A stretch of DNA of 32,557 bases. It comes from JALZKA01 sp033856515 (GTDB lineage Bacteria; Actinomycetota; Thermoleophilia; Solirubrobacterales; 70-9). A program made the translations under genes and the position numbers. Where the stretch lies: contig JAWVEY010000067.1 in NCBI GenBank assembly GCA_033856515.1, positions 1 through 32,557 of the forward strand, read 5' to 3'. Under the pieces are notes generated by a model. That model worked only from the letters and a program-made list of their open reading frames with translations. It did not search any database and was not told the DNA's origin. Numbering within the stretch: the first letter of the stretch is position 1; each line of letters begins with the position of its first letter. Positions 13,209 through 21,695 of this stretch are shown piece by piece.

Positions 13209-15308
13209 CTAGGGGACCACGAAGCAAGGCCCGAATTCCGAGGTCACGTCCAGGCCGGTGCCGATGAACTCGTCGTAGGACGCGGTGCCGCTTACAACGA
13301 GGCCCGAGGGAATCCCTCCTGACCGGAAGATCACGTTCGACCCCACTCCCGATGCGTTGGTCGCGACGGAGCCGGTCGTCAGGTAGGCGCCGCCCTCCCC
13401 GTACCCGCTTGGATCGCAGTCTCCGGGCGTGCTCGCGAAGAGGTCGATCCGGTAGGTCGTGCTCGGCTTTGCATCCATCGAGACCGTGTAGTTCGCGCCG
13501 CTCCCGGAGGGCACGACGCTGGTCACCACGGGGTGATTCATCAGGAAGTTCGAGCCAGTGTCGACGTCGTCGTTGTCGTTCGGGTTGACGCCGAATCCAT
13601 CCTCGGTGCCGCCCAAAAGGTCGATCCCGAGACTGTCGTTCGAGAAGATCACGTTGCGAGAAATTTCCGCGAACGCGCTGCCGACCTTCACCCCATCGCC
13701 GTGGTTGTTGCCGATGTAGTTGGGTCCGGGTGCGCCGGCGAGCGTCTCGCCGATCACCGCGTCGCCCGAGTTGAAGATGAAGATCCCCGCATCCGAGCTT
13801 GGGTCCGTCCCGTTGGGAACCACCCCTCCTTGCGGGGTGGAGCCGATGAAATTGTTGGCGATGTAGAGAGTGGTGCCGCCATCGATCCGCATCCCGTAGA
13901 TCTCGTTGTTCCCGATCACGTTCGTTCCCGGGACGCCGGCCGAGTCTGCCCCCACGAAGCGAAAGCCGCCTCCGGAGAGGTCGATTCCGACGGCGTTGCT
14001 GAGGTCATCGCCGGCCATCGCGTCGTTCTTGTCCACGCCGATCTTGTTCCCGACGATCGTCAAGCCGTCCGAGCCACTCGCCTGGATGCCGCGGCCTGTG
14101 TTTCCGCTACCGGCGATCACGTTGCCCTCCCCCGCTCCTGTGCCGCCGACGACAACCGCCTCGGTGGCGTTCTCGAGCCACACGCCCTGGCTCGTGTTGC
14201 CCAGGCCTTTCAGGCCCTTGCCGTCCGTGCCGATGTAGTTGCCGCGGATCCAGTTGTCGGGAGTTCCAAACGAGGCGTTGTACGCGCCCGAGAAGTGGAC
14301 CCCGGCACCGCCATTGCCCGAGATCACATTCCGCGCGCCGGCCGTCGTGCCGCCGATGTGGTTCGACCGCGGGTTGAGATGTTGGATGCCGTCGTCGCCG
14401 TTACCCAGATCGACCTTGCCGTTGGCGGAGACGCCGATCAGGTTCCCCTGCATCGTCACCGGCCCGTTGAACTCATCGAAGTCCTGGAGCCGAACGCCGT
14501 CGACAGCGTTCCCTGAGACCACGTTGCCCGCATTGGGGACGCCGATGGTGATCGGGCCCGGGGCGTTCGAAAGGTCGATTCCGCTGCCGCCGTTGCCGAC
14601 TGCCGCCGTCCCCGCAGCGTTCGTGCCGATGCGGTTGCCCTGGATGGTGACCGGCGTCGATGCCGCGCCAGACGTAGCGGTGATCCCGTCTCCGCCGTTC
14701 CCCGAGATCACGTTCCGCTCCTTGGCGGTGGTACCGCCGATCGTCGTGTCCGGAGCGTTCTCCAGGAGGATCCCCGAGAACCCGACCGGAGCCGGCGTGA
14801 CGCCGTCCGGCTGGATCCCGATCCAGCAGCCGAGGATGTCCACGCCCGACACCTGGAACAGGTGGACGCCGTTACCCGAGTTGCCGTTGATGATCAGGCC
14901 GCGAACCACCGAGTCTTCGGCGCCCTGCGTCAGCGAAAGACCGTTCTCGGGCGCAAGGTCCTGCCCGTTGATCTCGATCAGTGGCTTCGAGGAGAAGCCC
15001 TTCTGGCTCCAGCCGTCGATGGTGACCTTGTCCGTGATGTCCGGCAGCGAGCTGAGGGCCGTGATCGACTTCTGTTCCTTGCCGATCGCAAAGAGGATCC
15101 TGTCGGCGCCGGCATGTGCGTTCGCCGCCTCGATCGCGGCGCGAAGGCTGCACTTGTTCTTCTTCAGGCGCTTCTTCTTGAACTCGCACTTCGACGGGCC
15201 CGGGTCGGCCGTCTTGTTGACCGTGTACTTGCGGGCCGAAGCTCCACTCGGCGCGAGCAAAGCAACGCACGTCACCCCTACCGCAAGCCCGCGTCCCCTG
15301 AACCGCAT
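13209..15308 (-). CDS. Secreted right-handed beta-helix protein with CSLR-type N-terminus
   Basis: 699 aa from ATG at 15308, chosen because it starts a proper signal peptide (MRFRGRGLAVGVTCVALLAPSG...ASA). The mature protein opens with KYTVNKTADPGP, a Lys-rich segment and CSLRAAIEAAN (residues 53-63), the marker of CSLR-type parallel beta-helix proteins. A long series of helix rungs follows, with recurring NVISGNGGDGI-, NRIGTNAAG- and TIGGTTA-like motifs at roughly 25- to 70-residue intervals, and a final beta domain with TTYRIDLFASTPGDCDPSGYGEG. Such proteins may bind or cleave polysaccharide or act as surface scaffolds; no catalytic residues can be named. Upstream SufT lies 59 bp away on the same strand; the Shine-Dalgarno is weak. 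Confidence 0.85.
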   Translation of the reverse strand: MRFRGRGLAVGVTCVALLAPSGASARKYTVNKTADPGPSKCEFKKKRLKKNKCSLRAAIEAANAHAGADRILFAIGKEQKSITALSSLPDITDKVTIDGWSQKGFSSKPLIEINGQDLAPENGLSLTQGAEDSVVRGLIINGNSGNGVHLFQVSGVDILGCWIGIQPDGVTPAPVGFSGILLENAPDTTIGGTTAKERNVISGNGGDGITATSGAASTPVTIQGNRIGTNAAGTAAVGNGGSGIDLSNAPGPITIGVPNAGNVVSGNAVDGVRLQDFDEFNGPVTMQGNLIGVSANGKVDLGNGDDGIQHLNPRSNHIGGTTAGARNVISGNGGAGVHFSGAYNASFGTPDNWIRGNYIGTDGKGLKGLGNTSQGVWLENATEAVVVGGTGAGEGNVIAGSGNTGRGIQASGSDGLTIVGNKIGVDKNDAMAGDDLSNAVGIDLSGGGFRFVGADSAGVPGTNVIGNNEIYGMRIDGGTTLYIANNFIGSTPQGGVVPNGTDPSSDAGIFIFNSGDAVIGETLAGAPGPNYIGNNHGDGVKVGSAFAEISRNVIFSNDSLGIDLLGGTEDGFGVNPNDNDDVDTGSNFLMNHPVVTSVVPSGSGANYTVSMDAKPSTTYRIDLFASTPGDCDPSGYGEGGAYLTTGSVATNASGVGSNVIFRSGGIPSGLVVSGTASYDEFIGTGLDVTSEFGPCFVVP

Positions 15309-15367
15309 GACCCAGACATTAGACCCCCTGGTCCCGTCCCGCTGGGTAGACCCGATGAAGGGTAGGG

Positions 15368-15664
15368 CTAGAACCCCAGAGCGAACTTCGCGTCCTCGGA
15401 CATCATCTCCGGGGACCACGGCGGGTCGAAGGTCATCTCGGGTCGCACCGTCTCAACGCCCTCGAGGTCGCCGACGAACTCGATCATCTGCTCGGAGACC
15501 TGAGGACCGATCGGGCATGCCGGTGTCGTGAGGGTGAACTTCACCTGGACGTCCGATTCTTCGATGTTCACGTCGTAGACGAGCCCGAGCGAAACGAAAT
15601 CGAGCCCGAGCTCAGGGTCGATCACCTCTTCGAGGGCCTCGTAGACATCTTCCTCTGTGACCAT
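15368..15664 (-). CDS. SufT / MIP18-family (DUF59) Fe-S assembly factor
   Basis: 98 aa from ATG at 15664; a longer frame reading upstream lacks family character. DUF59 proteins (SufT, PaaD-like, eukaryotic MIP18) help mature Fe-S proteins. Seen: EALEEVIDPELGLDFVSLGLVYDV, the LTTPACPIG loop with Cys50, and the C-terminal MTFDPPWSPEMMSEDAK, all hallmarks of SufT. In many bacteria sufT sits in the suf operon; here it is about 14 kb from sufBD. It is transcribed away from the M14 peptidase gene, with 130 bp of divergent promoter space between. Gene name sufT is likely but other DUF59 members exist. Confidence 0.85.
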   Translation of the reverse strand: MVTEEDVYEALEEVIDPELGLDFVSLGLVYDVNIEESDVQVKFTLTTPACPIGPQVSEQMIEFVGDLEGVETVRPEMTFDPPWSPEMMSEDAKFALGF

Positions 15665-15794
15665 GGTCCAAGCGTACAGGCGCCCACCCCTACCGACGGT
15701 CGGAATCTCGAGAGAACCGGCGCATGCGGCGATTTCGTTCCTTACGATCACTTCTGATTAGGGAACCCCCAGGGAATCTGAACAGGAGCATTTC
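15665..15794. promoter_or_regulatory. Divergent intergenic region between sufT-like and M14 peptidase genes
   Basis: 130 bp with no gene, flanked by divergent starts, so it must hold both promoters. I cannot place convincing -35/-10 boxes. The right end carries AGGAG at about 15782-15786, eight bases before the TTG start of the peptidase, and a short direct repeat GGGAA-(7)-GGGAA just before it. Confidence 0.4.
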
Positions 15795-18317
15795 TTGAAC
15801 CTCGTGTCTCGCCGCGTCTGCGGCCTCTTTGCCGTAGGCGCCTGCGCCACCGCCCTCACGCTCGCCGCCCCCGCGGGAGCGTCAACGCTGACGGCCGACG
15901 ACGCCGTCGATGCGGCCTGCTCGGACGGCGACCGCTCGGGAGATGCCGGCGCCGCCACCGAAACCATCTCGGTCCCTGGCGTCTCAACCGTCCAGGCGAC
16001 GCTCGAGGGTGACGGCAACTGGGATCTCGCGGTGTACGAGGCCGACACCGGCCGTCTCGTCACAGCGTCCTCGTTCGCGGGCGGCGACGAGATCGCCGAG
16101 GGCTTCACGACGGGCACTGACGACCTGATCGTCCAGGCATGCCGGCGGAGTGGCGACGACGCCACGGCGGAGCTGAACGTCGAGACCAACGAACTGACCG
16201 AAGAATCGCCGCGCATGCAGATCGTGCGCGTCTCGACTCCGGACGAGGCGATGAAGGGCGAGCTCGTCTCGCTCGGCATGGACCTCATCGAGAGTGGCGG
16301 CCCGGGCTACATCGACGTCGTCCTGGCCAATCCGGCGCAGGGAGCGCTTCTCAACGATGAGGGCTTCGACTTCGAGGTGCTCGACGGCGACTTGGCCCAG
16401 ACCAGCGTCCAGCAGCGCGCCGAGGAAGCGGCGATGGCTCGCCAGATGCAGGGCGGCTCCGGACTGCCGAGCGGCAACGCTGGGCCCAACGATGGCACCT
16501 ACCGGCGCCTCGTCGACTACTCCGAGGAGCTCCAGCAGCTTGCCGACGACAACCCGAAGCTCGTCAAGTACAAGGAACTCAAGAAGCACACCTACTCCGA
16601 CCGCCCGGTTGAGTCGATCACGATCGGCAAGAACGTGACGAAGAAGGACGGGCGCCCGGCCTTCCTGATCACCGGCGCCCACCACGCTCGCGAGTGGCCG
16701 TCGGCCGAGCACGCGATGGAGTTCGGCTACGAGCTCATCAACGGCTTTAACGACGGCAAGAAGCAGATCAAGAAGCTCCTGAAGAAGACCAGGGTCATCG
16801 TGGTCCCGGTCGTCAACCCGGACGGCTTCAACACCTCGCGCGAGGCCGGAGAGCTTGCCGGCGCCGCGGGCGGCCGTGCTGCCCCGGCCGACGACGAGAC
16901 CGCGAACCTCGTGATCCCTTACGAGTACCAGCGAAAGAACTGCCGCGTCGTCCCGCCGTCGGAGCCGCCCACGGCCAACTGCATGGGCGTGCCAAACACC
17001 GGCCTAAGCCAGTTCGGCGTCGACCCGAACCGCAACTACGGCGGCTTCTGGGGCGGCCCCGGCGCTTCGGCGGAGGACACCCTCCCGTACGGCTCGACCG
17101 CCCAGGACTACCGCGGCCCCGGCCCGTTCTCCGAGCCGGAGTCGAACAACATCCGCAAGCTCGTCTCGAAGGACCAGGTGGTGACCTTCATCACCAACCA
17201 CACCTTCTCGAACCTGCTGCTGCGCCCGCCGGGCCTCCAGGCCCAGGGCCCGCCCCCAGATGAGAAGGAGTACAAGGCGTTCGGCGCCTCGATGGCCAAG
17301 GAGAACGGCTACACGAACCAGAAGGGATACGAGCTCTACGACACCACGGGCGGAGCCGAGGATTGGACGTACTACGCCACTGGCGGCTACGGGTTCACGT
17401 TCGAGATCGGCCTGCTTGCGTTCCACGACGTCTTCGCGGACGGAGTGGTCGCCGAGTACAACGGCACATCCGCGGCGTCCGGCGATGGCGGCGGCAACCG
17501 CGCTGCCTATATGAAGGCGCTGAAGTCCACGGCCAACACCAAGCGCCATTCCCGGATCACAGGCGACGCTCCCCCGGGCGCCCGCTTGATCCTGAAGAAG
17601 GAGTTCATGACGCCCACCTCCCCCGTCATCGACGGAATGGGCGTGGAGGGCGACGTGATCCACTTCAAGGACAAGCTCAAGACGAAGCTGGACGTCGGCA
17701 AGTCGGGCAACTTCGTCTGGCACGTCAATCCCTCGACCCGTCCGCTCGTGGACCCGCGCCTACCCTCGTCCGATGGCAAGGCCGGTAAGCCGTCGGATCC
17801 AGTCGATTTCACTGGAGGCCCAGGCCCCGATGCGCTCCCGTGCGGTGACTCGGAATCCGAGGATCCCGGCTGCTTCAACGACCATCCGTTCAAGGTCAAG
17901 AGCGGCAAGGGCATCGACAACGGCAAGGCGACGGTGAGGATCACGTGGCCGAGCCCGGCGAGCGACTGGGACATGAAGGTGTTCAAGGACACGGACGGCG
18001 ACGGGACATCGGAGGGCGAAACGGATGTAGTCGGCTCGTCCGCCGACGGGACCACCAATGTCGAGTCGAGCACCATCGCCGGCCCCGAGTTCAAGCCGGG
18101 CAAGTACGTCGTGCGGGTGTTGAACTTCGCGGCGGCCGAGCCCTACGACGGCACGGTCACCTTTAACAAGACCCCCAAGTCGGACATCAAGCTGGGTCTC
18201 GAGAAGTGGACGCTCGCCTGCCGTGAGAAGAAGGGCGGCCCGGTAAAGGCGACCGAGAAGGTCCTCGTCAAGCGAGGAGACGTCGCGCACGTCAACCTCG
18301 CGAACACCTGCGACTAG
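15795..18317 (+). CDS. Secreted M14 zinc carboxypeptidase with accessory domains
   Basis: 840 aa. Signal peptide (residues 1-29, ending APAGAS). Residues ~35-230 form an N-terminal region with a PPC-like beta segment and a propeptide-like part. The M14 domain (~235-580) has zinc ligands His297 and Glu300 (GAHHAREW) and His469 (TNHTFSNLLLRPPG), substrate-binding Asn412/Arg413 (DPNRNYGGFWGG) and catalytic Glu537 (GYGFTFEIG). Residues ~600-840 hold another PPC-like beta domain (TWPSPASDWDMKVFKDTDGDG, KPGKYVVRVLNFA) and a Lys-rich, cysteine-containing tail. It removes C-terminal residues from peptides outside the cell. TTG start with AGGAG eight bases upstream. fxsA follows after 39 bp. Confidence 0.93.
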   Translation: MNLVSRRVCGLFAVGACATALTLAAPAGASTLTADDAVDAACSDGDRSGDAGAATETISVPGVSTVQATLEGDGNWDLAVYEADTGRLVTASSFAGGDEIAEGFTTGTDDLIVQACRRSGDDATAELNVETNELTEESPRMQIVRVSTPDEAMKGELVSLGMDLIESGGPGYIDVVLANPAQGALLNDEGFDFEVLDGDLAQTSVQQRAEEAAMARQMQGGSGLPSGNAGPNDGTYRRLVDYSEELQQLADDNPKLVKYKELKKHTYSDRPVESITIGKNVTKKDGRPAFLITGAHHAREWPSAEHAMEFGYELINGFNDGKKQIKKLLKKTRVIVVPVVNPDGFNTSREAGELAGAAGGRAAPADDETANLVIPYEYQRKNCRVVPPSEPPTANCMGVPNTGLSQFGVDPNRNYGGFWGGPGASAEDTLPYGSTAQDYRGPGPFSEPESNNIRKLVSKDQVVTFITNHTFSNLLLRPPGLQAQGPPPDEKEYKAFGASMAKENGYTNQKGYELYDTTGGAEDWTYYATGGYGFTFEIGLLAFHDVFADGVVAEYNGTSAASGDGGGNRAAYMKALKSTANTKRHSRITGDAPPGARLILKKEFMTPTSPVIDGMGVEGDVIHFKDKLKTKLDVGKSGNFVWHVNPSTRPLVDPRLPSSDGKAGKPSDPVDFTGGPGPDALPCGDSESEDPGCFNDHPFKVKSGKGIDNGKATVRITWPSPASDWDMKVFKDTDGDGTSEGETDVVGSSADGTTNVESSTIAGPEFKPGKYVVRVLNFAAAEPYDGTVTFNKTPKSDIKLGLEKWTLACREKKGGPVKATEKVLVKRGDVAHVNLANTCD

Positions 18318-18356
18318 CCAGGCACCCACACCCACACTCGTAGGATCAGGAGCGGC

Positions 18357-18878
18357 ATGTTGCCGCTCCTCTTCCTTGTCTTCATCCTGCTTCCGATCGC
18401 GGAGCTGTGGCTGATCATCGAAATCGGCGGCTCGATCGGGGTTCCGCAGACAATCGCATTGCTCATTGTCGACAGCCTCATCGGGGCGGCGCTGGCGCGC
18501 TCGCAGAGCCGCGCCGGGTGGCAGCGATTCAACGTCGCGCTCGCGGAGGGCCGCATTCCCGCGAAGGAGGTCTTCGACGGGGCGATGATCATCCTGGGTG
18601 GCGCGCTTCTCATCACCCCCGGCTTCATCACGGACATCTTCGGCCTGATCCTTCTGATCCCGCCGACGCGCGCGATCGTCCGCGCCTTCCTCACCCGGCT
18701 CGCCGGACGCCGCGGCGCCGCGGCGTTCCGCGTGGCCGAGTTCGGCTATGCGAGGCGCCCCGGAACGGGTGCGCCGCGACCCGGCCAAAGCTATGACTAC
18801 GAGGGATCGGCGAGCGAGGTGAGCGAGCCCGCACCGGAGCTCGAGCCGGGAGCGTCGAGAGGAGACGAGAGTGGCTGA
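18357..18878 (+). CDS. fxsA: FxsA-family membrane protein
   Basis: 173 aa. FxsA proteins are small inner-membrane proteins; overproduction of the E. coli protein relieves exclusion of phage T7 by F plasmids, and the native role is unclear. Seen: MLPLLFLVFILLPIAELWLIIEIGG, the family start, then GVPQTIALLIVDSLIGAALAR, a RAGWQRFN/GRIPAKEVFDGAMII segment and GGALLITPGFITDIFGLILLIPPTR, i.e. two to three membrane stretches. The C-terminal ~50 residues are Pro/Glu-rich and poorly conserved. ATG with AGGAG five bases upstream. It overlaps the next gene by 8 bp. Confidence 0.92.
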   Translation: MLPLLFLVFILLPIAELWLIIEIGGSIGVPQTIALLIVDSLIGAALARSQSRAGWQRFNVALAEGRIPAKEVFDGAMIILGGALLITPGFITDIFGLILLIPPTRAIVRAFLTRLAGRRGAAAFRVAEFGYARRPGTGAPRPGQSYDYEGSASEVSEPAPELEPGASRGDESG

Positions 18879-19374
18879 GGGAATCGCCCTCGAGCTCGCG
18901 CCCGGAATCCGGGTCGCGTGGGACGACTTGGACGAAACGCGTGCCGGTCTAGCTGCGGACGAGCCGTCCGCGCAGTGGCGCCTCGAGGGTGAGCTCGGCG
19001 CAGGCCACACCGCGCTCAAGGTGCTCACAGCCTCGGCCGGCAAGGGCTCCTTGCTCCTCCTTGCGGGCGCGCGCCCCGACGAGGCCGATGGCCACGACGC
19101 GGAAAACCCGCGGGCGGTCCTGGTCTCAGGCTCAGGCGAATTGAAGGCGATCGAGGAGGCGCTTGTCTCGACGCAGTACTCAGCGGCCGGTGCGATCGAG
19201 CGAGTGGGACTCGAGCTCTACGGGGAAGGCGACGACTACCCCGTGCGCGGCGCCGGCGATGTCAGGCGAGCCTCGGCCAGGGACGAAGGCGCCACTCGCC
19301 GCGAGCAGGCCTGGCTCGATTTCCGCCTCGACGGCGAGGTTGGCGACGCCATCCTGGACATCCTCCACACCTGA
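18871..19374 (+). CDS. Conserved protein of unknown function
   Basis: 167 aa, soluble, acidic, no membrane segment. It starts MAEGIALELAPGIRVAWDDLD and contains LLLLAGARPDEADGHDAENPRAVLVSG and an AIERVGLELYGEGDDYPVRGAGDV segment with a beta-rich look, ending in LDFRLDGEVGDAILDILHT. I do not recognise the family. GTG start with AGGAGA about eight bases upstream, inside the fxsA end, so translation is coupled to fxsA. The HAD gene starts 3 bp after its stop. Confidence 0.75.
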   Translation: MAEGIALELAPGIRVAWDDLDETRAGLAADEPSAQWRLEGELGAGHTALKVLTASAGKGSLLLLAGARPDEADGHDAENPRAVLVSGSGELKAIEEALVSTQYSAAGAIERVGLELYGEGDDYPVRGAGDVRRASARDEGATRREQAWLDFRLDGEVGDAILDILHT

Positions 19375-19377
19375 GCC

Positions 19378-20046
19378 ATGGCGATCCGCTGCGTCATCTG
19401 CGATTTCGGGGGAGTCCTCACCACGCCCCTGGTCGGCTCGTTCATGGCATTCCAGGACCAGACGGGCATACCCACCGAGGCGCTCGGCTCTGCGATGGCG
19501 CGCATCACCGAGCGCGACGGCGCGCACCCCCTTTACGAGCTCGAGAAGGGCCACATCACCGAGCACGACTTCCTCGCCCAGCTTCGCGTCGAGCTTGCGG
19601 TGGAGCTTGGACACGAGCCCGAGCTTCACGACTTCAAGGAGATCTACTTCCAGGCGCTCAATCCGAACGACGAGATGATCGCCGAGATGCGGGCCGCCAA
19701 GAACGCGGGCTTTCGCATGGCGCTCCTCACCAACAACGTCCGTGAGTGGGAGCCGCTCTGGCGCTCGATGCTTCCCGTCGACGAGATCTTCGAGCTTGTG
19801 GTCGACTCCGCGTTCGTTGGCATGCGAAAGCCGGAGCCCGAGATCTACCACCTGACGCTCGAGCGGATTCGCGAGCACGATCCCGCGGAACTGGAAGACC
19901 TCGAGTTCTCCGAGTGCCTCTTTATCGACGATTTCGAGGTGAACTGCGCCGCGGCTCGCGAGCTCGGCATCAACGCGGTCCGCTTCGCCTCCAACGATCA
20001 GGCGCTCGGCGAGATCCGCGCCGCGCTGGGGACGGCTGCCGCGTGA
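19378..20046 (+). CDS. HAD-superfamily hydrolase (phosphatase-like)
   Basis: 222 aa. HAD enzymes hydrolyse phosphate or halide bonds through an aspartate nucleophile. Motif I is CDFGGVLTT with nucleophile Asp9; the usual second Asp is Gly11, as in the YihX/epoxide-hydrolase N-terminal branch (DLGNV, DFGGV). Motif II is LLTNN (Thr118), motif III GMRKPEPEIY (Lys151) and motif IV FIDDFEVN (Asp184, Asp185). A helical cap lies at about residues 20-95. Substrate unknown. ATG start 3 bp after the preceding gene; its TGA overlaps the next GTG by 4 bp. Confidence 0.88.
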   Translation: MAIRCVICDFGGVLTTPLVGSFMAFQDQTGIPTEALGSAMARITERDGAHPLYELEKGHITEHDFLAQLRVELAVELGHEPELHDFKEIYFQALNPNDEMIAEMRAAKNAGFRMALLTNNVREWEPLWRSMLPVDEIFELVVDSAFVGMRKPEPEIYHLTLERIREHDPAELEDLEFSECLFIDDFEVNCAAARELGINAVRFASNDQALGEIRAALGTAAA

Positions 20047-20273
20047 CGCGCGAGGAGGCGGATGCGCTCTGCGCGAAGAACGCCGCCGAGCATCCGGACC
20101 GCAAGATCGCCCAGTGGCGGGCGCAGGAGGGCGAAGACGGGGAGTGGAGCGTCGTGCGCATCGGCCTGCCGCCAAGCCCTGAGACGACGACCGAGGTCCG
20201 CGCAGACGAGCGCCCGCCGACGCCGCCAGACCCGCGGCCTGACGTGCCGCCAACCGTCGGACCGGTCTTTTAG
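20043..20273 (+). CDS. Small conserved protein, function unknown
   Basis: 76 aa from a GTG at 20043 that overlaps the HAD stop (GTGA). The N-terminal half (MTREEADALCAKNAAEHPDRKIAQWRA, then GEWSVVRIGLP) reads as a small alpha/beta unit; the C-terminal half is Pro/Thr/Asp-rich and probably disordered. A longer frame reading back through the HAD gene is a shadow. I recall short proteins with this 'EEADALCA..NAEHPDR..W.A' start in related actinobacteria, without known function. Its TAG overlaps the stop of the convergent DUF3105 gene (TTAG). Confidence 0.72.
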   Translation: MTREEADALCAKNAAEHPDRKIAQWRAQEGEDGEWSVVRIGLPPSPETTTEVRADERPPTPPDPRPDVPPTVGPVF

Positions 20274-21019
20274 AGCTTGAGCGGGACCGCCTCCGGGCCG
20301 TCGCCCGCGGGCCCGCGGAACTCGTCGCGGAAGTCCTGGACGGCGTCGAGCGTGGCGTCGCCTTCGAACGAGTCGCACCCCAGGAGGTTCGTCCAACCGG
20401 TCACCGCGACCTCGTAGGGCATGTCGGGGTTCGGGAAGAAGAGGACGCCGCCCGGGTCTGCGTCGAAGATGCCCTTGAGGGCAAGCTGGTCCTTCTCGGG
20501 CAGGTCCGGCGAGTACTGGATCGCGATCCGCTGGTGCTCGAGCGAATGGACAATGCGGCCGACGGGCGGATACTCCAGATAGGCACCGTCCGCGAGCGCT
20601 CCAGAGAGGGTCTCTGCCGAGTTGCCGTAGTGGTCGCCCGAGGTCGGCGGGTTGGTCTGGTAGTCAACGTCAGGAACGTTCTCGTCGGGGAGGTGCGTGT
20701 TGCCCTCGTCCGGAAGGCCGATCTCAAGCTCGCAGCCTGCCGCATCCGCCGCCGCCTCGAGATCAGGTTCGGACACGGCCGGCGGCTCCGTCCCCTCACG
20801 GCCGTCGAGCTCGATCCCCTCGGGCACCACCCCGAGCTGGGGCTCGACGTGGGCGTTCACGGGGAAGCCGTTTGAATCCAGGTCCTCAGGCGCCTGGGTC
20901 GTCGAGGTCGTGGAGGTGGTCGTCGGCCCCGGCTCGTCGCCGCACCCGGCGAAGATCAGAGCGCCGAGCACCATGAGCGCGCACGCGAGCGCGCCAAACT
21001 TGTCGGAAACCCTGCTCAC
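20270..21019 (-). CDS. DUF3105 lipoprotein
   Basis: 249 aa. Lipoprotein signal ending LIFAGC (Cys26) followed by a Thr/Ser-rich linker (about 30-45). The DUF3105 domain covers roughly 90-245 with the hallmark YQTNPPTSGDHYG, EYPPVGRIVHSLEHQRIAIQYSPDLP and GGVLFFPNPDMPYEVAVTGWTNLLGC segments. Most members I recall read HSLEHG; here the Gly is Gln. Two cysteines in the domain (in AAGCELEI and LLGCDSF) may pair. Function of the family is unknown; it is a surface protein. GTG start at 21019, no clear Shine-Dalgarno. Confidence 0.88.
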   Translation of the reverse strand: MSRVSDKFGALACALMVLGALIFAGCGDEPGPTTTSTTSTTQAPEDLDSNGFPVNAHVEPQLGVVPEGIELDGREGTEPPAVSEPDLEAAADAAGCELEIGLPDEGNTHLPDENVPDVDYQTNPPTSGDHYGNSAETLSGALADGAYLEYPPVGRIVHSLEHQRIAIQYSPDLPEKDQLALKGIFDADPGGVLFFPNPDMPYEVAVTGWTNLLGCDSFEGDATLDAVQDFRDEFRGPAGDGPEAVPLKL

Positions 21020-21055
21020 GCGCCAGAACGCTAGCCAGCGCGGCTAAAGGCTCGC

Positions 21056-21511
21056 TCAGTTGTCTGAGCCGGCGCGGTCCCAAACGTAGAGCTCGACCGC
21101 TTCGAGCGCGAGCTCCATCAGGCGAGGACCAGATAGCCAGTCGAGGACGGTGTCGAGAGCGCGCTCCTCGGTGACGCCGCGGTCGACCGCCTCCTCGCCG
21201 CGGAAGCCCGCTGCAAGTTTCAGCGCCTCGCGCCGGTGCTCGCCGAGGCCCGTGAACGAGCGCATCAGGAAGTCGCGGTTGGGGAGCGGGTGCCCAATCT
21301 CCATCGATGCGTGCCAGGCGGCGAGCATCGAGATGTCGTGGTCGTCGAGCTCCGAGATGGCCCGTGCGTAGTGCGACTCGAGCTCATCCTCCGGGATCTC
21401 ATCAACCCACGCACGCACGGCTTCGCCGAGGAGCTGGCGGCGTGCCTCGCGCCCGACTGAGTCGGCAATGGCGCGAATTGCGTCGGCTGGATCGATGAAG
21501 CAGAGTGACAT
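21056..21511 (-). CDS. Conserved helical protein of unknown function
   Basis: 151 aa from ATG at 21511, chosen because GAGAGG lies about nine bases upstream; the upstream extension has no such signal. The protein is soluble and mostly helical, rich in Glu, Ala and Arg (DPADAIRAIADSVGREARRQLL, LDDHDISMLAAWHASMEIGHPLP, ALDTVLDWLSGPRLMELALEAVELY). No known motif is recognised. The DUF3105 gene follows 36 bp downstream on the same strand. Divergent from the AddB-like gene across 184 bp. Confidence 0.7.
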   Translation of the reverse strand: MSLCFIDPADAIRAIADSVGREARRQLLGEAVRAWVDEIPEDELESHYARAISELDDHDISMLAAWHASMEIGHPLPNRDFLMRSFTGLGEHRREALKLAAGFRGEEAVDRGVTEERALDTVLDWLSGPRLMELALEAVELYVWDRAGSDN

Positions 21512-21606
21512 TTGGGCAAACCTCTCAATGGGTTGGCGCGACGGGGACAAGGTACGGGCGGCCGCGGACGGCATTCCGGCACCTGGAAATACGCTGTTTC
21601 CGGCTT

Positions 21607-21631
21607 GACGACGGGCTTCCGGCCCGCCGTC
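21607..21631. promoter_or_regulatory. Inverted repeat in the divergent region upstream of the AddB-like gene
   Basis: GACGACGGGC-TTCCG-GCCCGCCGTC: 10-bp arms with one mismatch around a 5-nt loop, 65 bp before the AddB-like GTG start. The 184-bp gap (21512-21695) separates divergent genes and must hold both promoters. The repeat could be an operator or a 5'-leader hairpin. No SOS box was recognised. Confidence 0.45.
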
Positions 21632-21695
21632 AGGTGTCGCCTCCGAAACCCGACCTAGGATCGGAGGAAGTGAGCTTCAGAGCAAGGAACAGGCA

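Noticed and set aside
15309..15419. N-terminal extension of the beta-helix gene to an upstream start
   Set aside because: The extension would bury the signal peptide and run into the sufT-like gene; ATG 15308 begins a normal signal peptide.
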